Source: Bacteroidales bacterium (GTDB lineage: Bacteria > Bacteroidota > Bacteroidia > Bacteroidales > P3). Taken from it: a stretch of DNA of 6,327 nucleotides. Shown here in pieces: positions 1 to 5,928 of this stretch (the stretch's first letter is position 1; each line of letters starts with the position of its first letter). The translations under genes were made by a program, and so were the position numbers. The stretch lies in NCBI GenBank assembly GCA_016281475.1, contig JAEEIS010000153.1, positions 1 through 6,327 on the forward strand. The letters run 5' to 3'. The notes below the pieces were generated by a model. The model saw only the letters and a list, made by a program, of their open reading frames with translations. It searched no databases and had not been told where the DNA came from.

Positions 1-1
1 C

Positions 2-3000
2 AGCACCTCCTCGGCCGAGATCACGCATAGCGACTTCACCTCGCTTCGTGCCACGTTCAGCTACGGCTCCATTGAGAGCATGGAAGTGGCCACCGAAAGA
101 GGCACCTTCTCCGAAATCGCCATCGAAGGCACCTACGCCTCTGGCGAGATCGGCACGCCCGAACTGCCTGCCTCACACCAACTATTGGCCGTGCCTTTTG
201 GCGCCACTCCTCGTGTCAATGTAATCAATTACACGAGCACCGATTACCGTCTCTCCGACTACGGCATCAACACCATCCTGCCGCATCAACCTTCCGTCCG
301 CAAGGACCAGAGACCCGAAGAGGTGGAGTTTGTCTACAATGCCGCAGCCTACCAGGCCACCCGTAGCCTTGCCACGGCTCCCGAAGCTTCCATCGAGGTG
401 CAAGGCACGATGCGCGGTATCCGTATTGGTTCGTTGGTCATCAACCCCGTAAGCTACAACCCCACCTCCAACACCCTGCGCGTGTTCAACAACATCGAAG
501 TGGAAGTCAGCTTCGATGGTGCCGACCAGGAAGAGACCGAACGTATGCTGTTGAATACCTACAGCCCCTATTTTGACATCGTCTACAAACAGATGTTCAA
601 CTACCGCCAAATCATGGACGTGTATGACGACCACCCGGACCTGATGGCCTATCCCGTCCACATGATCGTCATTACGCCCGAAAACTACATCTCCACGTTG
701 CAGCCCTGGCTCAACTGGAAGATCCAAAAAGGCTTTGACGTGAACGTGGTGACCACTGCACAAGCAGGAGGCAATTATACTGCCATCAAGACCTACGTGC
801 AGAACCTTTACTCACAAGGCGTCAGCCAAGGTGCCACACCTACATTCCTCGTCCTTGTCGGCGACGTAGCACAAGTGCCTAACACCACCGGCAATTCTAC
901 ACAAAAAGTGACCGACCTCTATTACGGTTCCGTCGATGGTGACTATTTCCCCGATATGTTCTACAGCCGTATGTCGGCCGAGACCACCAACCAGCTCACC
1001 GCCATCATCAACAAGATCTTGCAATATGAGCAATACACCATGCCCGACCCCAGCTACCTGAACAACGTGACCCTCATCGCTGGTTGGGACAGCTATTGGA
1101 ATGCACGCATTGGACGGCCAACCATCAATTATGCCACCACCTATTATTATAATACAGCACATGGTTTTAACCAGGTAAACAGTTATCTCCAACAAGGTCA
1201 ATACTCGGGCTGTTACAATACCCTTAACACTGGCGTCGGCTTCATCAACTATACCGCTCACGGTGGCGAGACCAGCTGGTCTGACCCACAATTCACAGTC
1301 TCCAACGTCAACGCCTTGACCAATGCCAACAAATATTTCTTGGCTATGGGCAACTGCTGCCTGACGGGTAACTTCGGCTACGGCCAGCCCTGTTTTGGCG
1401 AGGCTATGATTCGTGGCGAGAACAAAGCCGCCTATTCCTATATCGGTTCCTGCCCAGTGACTTACTGGTATGAAGACTACTATTTCGGCGTTGGTGCCAC
1501 CCACGTCATGAGCCAGACTCCCACGCTGGAAAACACCGCCACGGGCGTATACGACGGTATCTGGATGGACGACACTTATAACACCGTTTCTTCCATTGTG
1601 TTCCTCGGCAACCTTGCTGTTTGTTATGCCAGTACTGGAGGCTATCAAACCAGTTCCAATCCGACGTACTATTGGCAAGCCTACCACGTGCTCGGTGATG
1701 GTTCTATCATGCCTTATCGCGTGAATCCCACTCCCAACACCGTCAGTCATGCCAGCACCTTCCCTGCCGGTGCCACCTCCTTCCAGGTGAGTGCCCAACC
1801 CGATTCGTATGTGGCCATCTCACAGAATAACGTGCTGAAAGGTGTGGCTCTGGTTCCTGCCTCCGGCTCCGTCTACGTGCCCGTGAGCGGCGTCACCGCA
1901 GGCCAAGTGCGCATCGTCGTCACCAAGCCACAACGCCAGCCCTACATCCAAGACATCACCGTGGGCAACCCACAGACCTATACTATCACCGTGTCGGCCA
2001 ACCCGACCAATGCCGGTAACGTCACGGGCGGCGGCACCTACAACGAAGGAACCTACTGCTCCGTGATGGCCACCCCAGCCAACGGCTATGAATTCATCAA
2101 CTGGACAGAAAATGGTAACGTGGTCAGCACCAGCGCCAGCTACACCTTCCTGGTGACCTGTAACCGCAACCTGGTGGCCAATTTCCAAGAGCAGATTGTG
2201 TATTACAGCATCCGCTTGACGGCCAATCCCACCGACGGTGGAACGCTCTCGGGCGGTGGCACGTATCAACAAGGCGAGACCTGCACCGTGACTGCAACAC
2301 CCAACACCAACTTCACCTTCGTTAACTGGACCGAAGGCGGCAACGTGGTCAGCACCAATGCCAGCTATACCTTCATCGTGGACAGCAACCGTGCCTTGGT
2401 GGCCAACTTCACGTCACAGCCGCAGAGCTACACCATCACCGCCACGGCTGATCCAGCCAACGGTGGTACTGTCACGGGTGGTGGCACCTACAACCAAGGC
2501 CAAAGCTGCACCTTAAATGCTACACCTGCCACAGGCTACACCTTTGTTAATTGGACCAAAAACGGCCAACAGGTCAGCACCAACGCCAGCTACACCTTCA
2601 CCGTGACCGAATCGGCGGCCTATGTGGCCCACTTCCAGCTGCAGAGCTTCACCATCAACGTGTCGGCCAACCCCTCAGGAGCAGGTTCTGTTTCGGGTGG
2701 TGGCAACTATAACTATGGCGCCTCCTGCACCGTTACTGCTATACCGCACCAAAGATACATCTTCCAAAACTGGACCGAAAACGGCAACGTGGTGTCCACC
2801 GAGCAAAGCTACACCTTCACCGTCACGGCCAGCCGCAACTTGGTGGCCAACTTCGGCATGCCTATGATTGAAATCGTGGCCTTGGTTGAGCCTGAAGAAG
2901 CAGCCAGCGTCAGTGGAGCCGGAACTTACGAATATGGCGCCACGGTCACCTTGACCCTTAACCGCTACGAAGACTGGGCCTTCGAAAACTGGACCGAAGC

Positions 3001-3331
3001 AGGCGTGGTGGTGTCGGATGAAATGACCTACACCTTTATCGCCACAGAAAGCCGCAACCTCGTTGCCCACTTCAGGCATACCGAAGGCGTCGGGGAACAT
3101 AGCAGCCAGACCTTGATCTACCCCAACCCTGTCAACGACAAGCTGACCGTTGAGGCACAAGAAGCCATCAACAACGTGGAGATCTACAACCTCATGGGCG
3201 CACTGGTCTACAGCCAGAAGGATTGCACCAACAAGGTGGAAATCCAAACCTCCAACCTGTCCTCTGGCATCTATTTCATCCGCCTGACGACCAACAAGGT
3301 CACAGAAACGAGAAGGTTTGTGAAAGAATAA
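2..3331 (+). CDS. Gingipain-like C25 cysteine protease with InlB-type repeats and T9SS sorting domain (5' partial)
   Basis: A secreted or cell-surface cysteine endopeptidase of family C25, exported by the type IX system. The frame is open from base 2, so the gene begins upstream. The ATG at 80 is internal, because the 26 codons before it read as propeptide sequence. Numbering from that Met: propeptide to ~190, peptidase ~192-548, Ig-like C25 C-terminal domain ~552-629, five repeats ~634-998, sorting domain ~1011-1083 (YPNP motif, SSGIYFIRL, terminal RRFVKE). The catalytic His394 is in NYTAHGGETSW and Cys427 is in GNCCLTGNFG. Their spacing of 33 equals His211/Cys244 of RgpB as I recall it. Compared with RgpB, only the signal peptide and roughly 20 propeptide residues seem to be missing. 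Unlike P. gingivalis gingipains it has no visible hemagglutinin/adhesin region. Family, catalytic pair and export route are well supported. Cleavage specificity is unknown, and the S1 aspartate of RgpB has no obvious counterpart. Confidence 0.93.
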   Translation, partial: STSSAEITHSDFTSLRATFSYGSIESMEVATERGTFSEIAIEGTYASGEIGTPELPASHQLLAVPFGATPRVNVINYTSTDYRLSDYGINTILPHQPSVRKDQRPEEVEFVYNAAAYQATRSLATAPEASIEVQGTMRGIRIGSLVINPVSYNPTSNTLRVFNNIEVEVSFDGADQEETERMLLNTYSPYFDIVYKQMFNYRQIMDVYDDHPDLMAYPVHMIVITPENYISTLQPWLNWKIQKGFDVNVVTTAQAGGNYTAIKTYVQNLYSQGVSQGATPTFLVLVGDVAQVPNTTGNSTQKVTDLYYGSVDGDYFPDMFYSRMSAETTNQLTAIINKILQYEQYTMPDPSYLNNVTLIAGWDSYWNARIGRPTINYATTYYYNTAHGFNQVNSYLQQGQYSGCYNTLNTGVGFINYTAHGGETSWSDPQFTVSNVNALTNANKYFLAMGNCCLTGNFGYGQPCFGEAMIRGENKAAYSYIGSCPVTYWYEDYYFGVGATHVMSQTPTLENTATGVYDGIWMDDTYNTVSSIVFLGNLAVCYASTGGYQTSSNPTYYWQAYHVLGDGSIMPYRVNPTPNTVSHASTFPAGATSFQVSAQPDSYVAISQNNVLKGVALVPASGSVYVPVSGVTAGQVRIVVTKPQRQPYIQDITVGNPQTYTITVSANPTNAGNVTGGGTYNEGTYCSVMATPANGYEFINWTENGNVVSTSASYTFLVTCNRNLVANFQEQIVYYSIRLTANPTDGGTLSGGGTYQQGETCTVTATPNTNFTFVNWTEGGNVVSTNASYTFIVDSNRALVANFTSQPQSYTITATADPANGGTVTGGGTYNQGQSCTLNATPATGYTFVNWTKNGQQVSTNASYTFTVTESAAYVAHFQLQSFTINVSANPSGAGSVSGGGNYNYGASCTVTAIPHQRYIFQNWTENGNVVSTEQSYTFTVTASRNLVANFGMPMIEIVALVEPEEAASVSGAGTYEYGATVTLTLNRYEDWAFENWTEAGVVVSDEMTYTFIATESRNLVAHFRHTEGVGEHSSQTLIYPNPVNDKLTVEAQEAINNVEIYNLMGALVYSQKDCTNKVEIQTSNLSSGIYFIRLTTNKVTETRRFVKE
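1979..3073 (+). repeat. Five in-frame divergent InlB B-repeat units within the C25 protease
   Basis: Units begin near 1979, 2204, 2429, 2648 and 2867, giving periods of 75, 75, 73 and 73 codons. Each carries a TxSANPxxGGxVxGGGTYxxG strand, a FxNWTxxGxVVS core, an SYTF strand and ends in RNLVANF or similar. This is the divergent InlB B-repeat pattern often found between catalytic and sorting domains in Bacteroidales surface proteins. Units 1-4 share a Cys at the same place (for example CTVTATP). Unit 5 has Val there and is clearly the most degenerate, with EPEEAASVSG replacing the consensus start. The likely role is a stalk or adhesive spacer holding the protease away from the cell; this is inferred from the family only. 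Confidence 0.85.
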
Positions 3332-3348
3332 TTCAGATTTGAATTATT
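3327..3348 (+). other. AT-rich perfect hairpin spanning the protease stop codon
   Basis: A 9-bp perfect inverted repeat: AATAATTCA at 3327-3335, loop GATT, TGAATTATT at 3340-3348. It contains the TAA stop (3329-3331) and lies 9 nt before the GC-richer terminator stem. It may stabilise the mRNA 3' end or simply be chance AT-rich symmetry. No function is demonstrated. Confidence 0.45.
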
Positions 3349-3357
3349 GTTCTGTTT

Positions 3358-3391
3358 GTAGAGACGTGCCATAGCGCGTCTCTACTTTTTT
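3358..3391 (+). terminator. Rho-independent terminator of the C25 protease gene
   Basis: The stem pairs 3358-3369 with 3374-3385: GTAGAGACG with CGTCTCTAC, then a T-G wobble and two further pairs. The loop is the tetranucleotide CATA. Six T residues follow (3386-3391), so it terminates plus-strand transcription, 27 nt after the protease stop. On the minus strand the hairpin also forms just after the nitroreductase stop (3390-3392), but without a U tract, so it would not be a canonical terminator for that gene. The GTAGAGACG ends resemble palindromes I recall as dispersed repeats in Bacteroidota and cyanobacteria. Confidence 0.85.
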
Positions 3392-3917
3392 ATTCTACCC
3401 AATAGACGTAGTTTTCTTTGCGTGGCGCGGCTTCGGGATAGTCGCCTTTCATATAACCCAACACACAATTGCCGATGCCCACATATCGATCCGTATCGAT
3501 ACCGAGCCCTTTCAGGATGTCCTTGCCCTCGTCAATCATAAAGACCTCGCGGGCACGATGCACCCAGCAACAGCCCAGACCTTTGGCATGAGCCGCGTTG
3601 AGCAGGTTGCCCATCACGAGGGCACCATCCTCTTTCCAAGTGAGCACCGTGCTGTCGGCCAAGACCACCAGCACCACGGGAGCGCTGAAGAAAGGATCGA
3701 AGTCATCGCGGCCGATGACGACAGAGTTGAGTCGGCTCAACTTGTCGCGCACCTCACGGTTGGTGACAGCGAGGATGATGGCGCTCTGGCGGTTTTTGCC
3801 CGAAGGGGCGTTCATGCCCGCCTTAAGGATGTCTTCGATCACCTCACGGGGAGGCATCTCGTCGGTGTAGCTGCGAACGCTGCGGCGCGTCATCAGGTCA
3901 TTAAGGGTAGTTTCCAT
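3390..3917 (-). CDS. Nitroreductase-family FMN-dependent oxidoreductase
   Basis: A 175-residue cytoplasmic flavoprotein, at the short end of the nitroreductase family. These enzymes usually use FMN and NAD(P)H to reduce nitro compounds, quinones or flavins; the substrate here is unknown. Visible family signatures are the N-terminal RRSVRSY at 11-17 (phosphate binding to FMN), NAPSGKNRQ at 36-44 and the helix GALVMGNLLNAAHAKGLG at 98-115, followed by CCWVHRAREVF. The C-terminus PRKENYVYWVE is typical of small Bacteroidales and Clostridia members. The ATG at 3917 places RRSVR at the usual distance from the start. The gene is divergent from the transporter at 4012 and has its own TAnnTTTG box. 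Its stop codon overlaps the T-run of the protease terminator. It is complete with no sign of damage. Confidence 0.92.
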   Translation of the reverse strand: METTLNDLMTRRSVRSYTDEMPPREVIEDILKAGMNAPSGKNRQSAIILAVTNREVRDKLSRLNSVVIGRDDFDPFFSAPVVLVVLADSTVLTWKEDGALVMGNLLNAAHAKGLGCCWVHRAREVFMIDEGKDILKGLGIDTDRYVGIGNCVLGYMKGDYPEAAPRKENYVYWVE

Positions 3918-3953
3918 AGTGTTTCAGTGCAATTGTTATCGAGGAAATATTCG

Positions 3954-3984
3954 TTTGAGGCGGCAAAGGTACACAATATTTTTG
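3954..3984 (+). promoter_or_regulatory. Bacteroidota-type promoter for the symporter-like gene
   Basis: TTTG at 3954-3957 (-33 element) and TATTTTTG at 3977-3984 (TAnnTTTG, -7 element) are separated by 19 nt, the spacing expected for the primary sigma factor of Bacteroidota. Transcription would start near 3990, giving a leader of about 20 nt before the ATG at 4012. No Shine-Dalgarno sequence is visible, as is usual in this phylum. Confidence 0.7.
3964..3971 (-). promoter_or_regulatory. Bacteroidota -7 box for the nitroreductase gene
   Basis: On the minus strand this reads TACCTTTG, an exact match to TAnnTTTG, and lies 46 nt before the nitroreductase ATG. I see no good TTTG at the expected -33 distance, so the promoter is supported by one element only. 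It overlaps the spacer of the opposing transporter promoter. Confidence 0.55.
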
Positions 3985-4011
3985 CAATTTTGCAGCCCGA
4001 AACCGTTTTAG

Positions 4012-4926
4012 ATGCAAAAAGTCAAAAGATACGTTCTGCCCATCGCCATTGTCTTGGGGCTACTGCTGCACGACTATTGTGCCGCCTTTAGCGTGGTGGT
4101 GCCTTACATCATCTTCACCATCATCTTGTTGACTTTCACCGCCGTCGACATTCGCAAGCTGCGCTTCAAGCCCCTCTTCATCTGGATCATCCTCTTCCAG
4201 GTGGTGGTGAGTGTGGGCGGCTATGCCTTGTTGAAGGCCTTGCACGTCAATGAAATCATTGCCGAAGGCATCCTCATCGGTGTGCTCTGTCCCGTGGCCG
4301 CTTCGGTGGCGGTGGTGAGCACCATGCTGGGTGCCGACCGCAACACGGTGACCTCATTCTCAGTCATCGGTAACCTGGTTGTCTCCATCGTAGCACCCAT
4401 CTATTTCTCATTCATCGGGGTGAACCAAGACTTGCCTTTCTTCACCTCGTTTATGCAAATTCTGAGACGTGTCGGCTTGGTCATCGGACTGCCTTTCTTC
4501 GTAGCCTTGGCTTTGCAGCTTTTGTTGCCCAAAGCCAACCATTTCATTAGCCGTTACAAGGGTTTGGCCTTCTATCTCTGGGCCGTAGCCTTATTTCTGA
4601 CCTTAGGTCAGACCATACACTACATCTTCCTCAACGGCAAGGGCAACTGGCACAGCATCATCTGGCTCGGTGTCTCAGCTTTGCTGTTTTGCGTCATCCA
4701 GTTTGGTTTGGGCAAATGGATTGGACACAAATACGGCGATACCATCGCAGGCGGACAACTCCTCGGACAGAAAAACTCAGCCATGGGCATCTGGATGGCC
4801 AATCATTACCTCCACCCCTTGGCTTCGGTGTATTTGGCCTTCTATTCTGTTTTCCAGAACTTGTTCAATAGCTGGCAGATCTGGTATTATGAACGTGGAA
4901 CCAAAAGACGCGAGACGCGGGACTAA
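4012..4926 (+). CDS. Bile acid:sodium symporter (BASS/SBF)-like transporter
   Basis: A 304-residue integral inner-membrane protein made largely of hydrophobic helices (for example ~7-27, 29-47, 55-77, 83-105, 113-136, 152-172), with charged loops between. Two features fit the bile acid:sodium symporter fold. One is the first crossover region, LCPVAASVAVVSTMLGADRN at 92-111, followed by SVIGNLV. The other is the later GQLLGQKNSAMGIWMANH starting at 248, followed by QNLFNSWQ at 282. Family members move organic anions such as bile acids or small carboxylates with Na+; the substrate here cannot be read from sequence. The ATG at 4012 follows a good promoter. The last residues RRETRD and the first base of the stop come from a short repeat also present near 5890, so the native C-terminus may once have been different. 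The stop lies 4 nt from that of the convergent metallopeptidase gene. Confidence 0.83.
   Translation: MQKVKRYVLPIAIVLGLLLHDYCAAFSVVVPYIIFTIILLTFTAVDIRKLRFKPLFIWIILFQVVVSVGGYALLKALHVNEIIAEGILIGVLCPVAASVAVVSTMLGADRNTVTSFSVIGNLVVSIVAPIYFSFIGVNQDLPFFTSFMQILRRVGLVIGLPFFVALALQLLLPKANHFISRYKGLAFYLWAVALFLTLGQTIHYIFLNGKGNWHSIIWLGVSALLFCVIQFGLGKWIGHKYGDTIAGGQLLGQKNSAMGIWMANHYLHPLASVYLAFYSVFQNLFNSWQIWYYERGTKRRETRD
4904..4924 (+). repeat. Dispersed GAGACG-rich repeat forming the transporter 3' end
   Basis: AAAGACGCGAGAC, one base, then CGGGACT. The same unit occurs on the minus strand at 5890-5911 with two bases in the middle, so 20 positions match. A more diverged copy starts at 5869 on the plus strand. 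Here the unit is translated as the last codons of the symporter-like gene and reaches the first base of its TAA stop. Confidence 0.7.
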
Positions 4927-4930
4927 GTAC

Positions 4931-5800
4931 CTACAACTGGTCGTAAGGCATTGTGAGTATCACACGGCCAGCAGCTGGATCGCCCGACTCCAAGCCTTTC
5001 TTGAACCAACGATAGCGCTGCTCCGAGGTGCCGTGAGTGAAACTATCAGGATTGATGTAGCCTCGAGCTTTCTTTTGGATATAGTCGTCGCCCTTCTTAG
5101 GCATCAAATCAAGTGTCTTGCGAATTTCGTCATCGCTGATGGAACCAAAGCGCACTTGCTCAAAATGGGCCCAACAGCCCGCATAGTAGTCCGCCAATAA
5201 CTCAGTCCTCACACTCTCTTTGAGAAATTGTGTAGACTCCTGTCCGTACCGATAAGCCATCTCCATCATCTTATCCATCTCGCCACGAAGGTGCTCGACA
5301 TGATGTCCCACCTCATGACCGATGATTTCGGCATAAACGAGGTCGCAAACATCGCCCATGGACGTGTAACTACTGACCATTTGGTCGATGTCGATATAAA
5401 CCGACTCGTCACCGTTACAATAGAAAGGTCCCATGCACTTCGCCTGTTCGTATCCACAGCCTGTGGTGACGGTGTCGGAATAAAGCACCAACTTAGGCTG
5501 CCTATAATAGCCACCCACTTTCTCAAACTCCTCGGTCCAGAAGTCTTCGGTGCTGGCCAAAAACTGTGAGCACTTCGTGGCCATTTGCTCTTGTGTCTTG
5601 CTGTCGACCCATGTTGAGGCGGTGCTTTGAACGTCTTGCAATATGGTACCCACATCAGGTGCTTTCCCGCCCAAAAACCAGACAATCAGTGCAATGATGA
5701 TACCACCTATACCAATACCGCCGCCCACCTTTGCTGCGGCACCGCCTTTCTTGCGACGGTCGTCGACGTTGGTGCTCATTCTACGTCCATCCAGTTTCAT
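4931..5800 (-). CDS. YpfJ-type neutral zinc metallopeptidase (diverged paralogue)
   Basis: A 289-residue membrane-anchored putative zinc metallopeptidase. The N-terminus MKLDGRRMSTNVDDRR matches the family start, which decides the ATG at 5800. The frame stays open up to 5881, but those 27 extra codons run toward the intergenic repeat and do not look like the family. A single glycine-rich membrane segment spans ~26-45, leaving the bulk outside the cytoplasm. The core has TTGCGYEQAKCMGPFYCNGDESVYIDID, the zinc motif HEVGHH (His162, Glu163, His166), and ELLAD with Glu200 as plausible third ligand. The C-terminal block is KKGDDYIQKKA then FTHGTSEQRYRW. By hand it is about 45% identical to the paralogue at 5929-6327 over the shared C-terminal part, including the same 38-residue spacing from the first zinc His to ELxAD. 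Substrates are unknown. No promoter box is visible upstream, so it may be co-transcribed with the paralogue. Confidence 0.9.
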   Translation of the reverse strand: MKLDGRRMSTNVDDRRKKGGAAAKVGGGIGIGGIIIALIVWFLGGKAPDVGTILQDVQSTASTWVDSKTQEQMATKCSQFLASTEDFWTEEFEKVGGYYRQPKLVLYSDTVTTGCGYEQAKCMGPFYCNGDESVYIDIDQMVSSYTSMGDVCDLVYAEIIGHEVGHHVEHLRGEMDKMMEMAYRYGQESTQFLKESVRTELLADYYAGCWAHFEQVRFGSISDDEIRKTLDLMPKKGDDYIQKKARGYINPDSFTHGTSEQRYRWFKKGLESGDPAAGRVILTMPYDQL

Positions 5801-5844
5801 AGTATCAGTGTTTTGTTTGAGATTAAAGAGTTTGTTGACACGAG

Positions 5845-5860
5845 TTCCGCTTTTGCGGAA
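5845..5860. repeat. Small perfect hairpin upstream of the metallopeptidase gene
   Basis: TTCCGC, loop TTTT, GCGGAA: a 6-bp perfect stem 45 nt before the ATG at 5800. No T-run follows on the minus strand, so it is not a clear terminator. It could sit in the 5' leader of the downstream metallopeptidase mRNA. Confidence 0.45.
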
Positions 5861-5868
5861 TGAAGGCG

Positions 5869-5909
5869 AGACGCGAGACACGAGTCAAAAGTCCCGTAGT
5901 CTCGCGTCT
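5869..5909. repeat. Inverted repeat between the tandem metallopeptidase genes
   Basis: AGACGCGAGAC at 5869-5879 pairs exactly with GTCTCGCGTCT at 5899-5909. The pairing can extend inward (ACGAG with CCCGT, one mismatch and one bulged A), leaving a loop of about 8 nt. Both arms are copies of the unit at 4904-4924, in opposite orientation. In the minus transcript the hairpin lies 19 nt after the stop of the upstream paralogue. It lacks a U tract, so it may be an RNA stability element or a REP-like repeat rather than a terminator. A 9-nt direct repeat, GACACGAGT, occurs at 5837-5845 and 5877-5885. Confidence 0.75.
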
Positions 5910-5928
5910 TTCAAATATGCTTAGATGA

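Noticed and set aside
80..82. ATG at 80 as the true start of the protease
   Set aside because: The 26 codons before it continue the propeptide pattern in the same frame, and a start here would give a secreted protease no signal peptide.
182..2272. Three long minus-strand open frames opposite the protease gene (182-763, 812-1798, 1820-2272)
   Set aside because: They are antisense shadows of a clearly conserved plus-strand protein, with low-complexity His/Val/Gly-rich translations and no recognisable family.
1979..3073. Possible CRISPR-like or satellite array because of the regular ~220-nt period
   Set aside because: The period is an exact multiple of three, the units are in frame and conserved at protein level, and there are no short direct repeats with spacers.
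3558..4091. Plus-strand open frame of 177 codons across the nitroreductase and the intergenic region
   Set aside because: It is antisense to a conserved flavoprotein, crosses both promoter boxes and runs into the transporter gene in another frame.
5801..5881. N-terminal extension of the metallopeptidase to the ATG at 5881
   Set aside because: The family N-terminus (MKLDGRR...NVDDRR) starts at 5800. The extra residues run over the small hairpin and begin at the edge of the repeat region.
5869..5909. Intrinsic terminator for the upstream metallopeptidase gene
   Set aside because: The stem is strong, but no U tract follows it on the minus strand, so I list it as an inverted repeat only.
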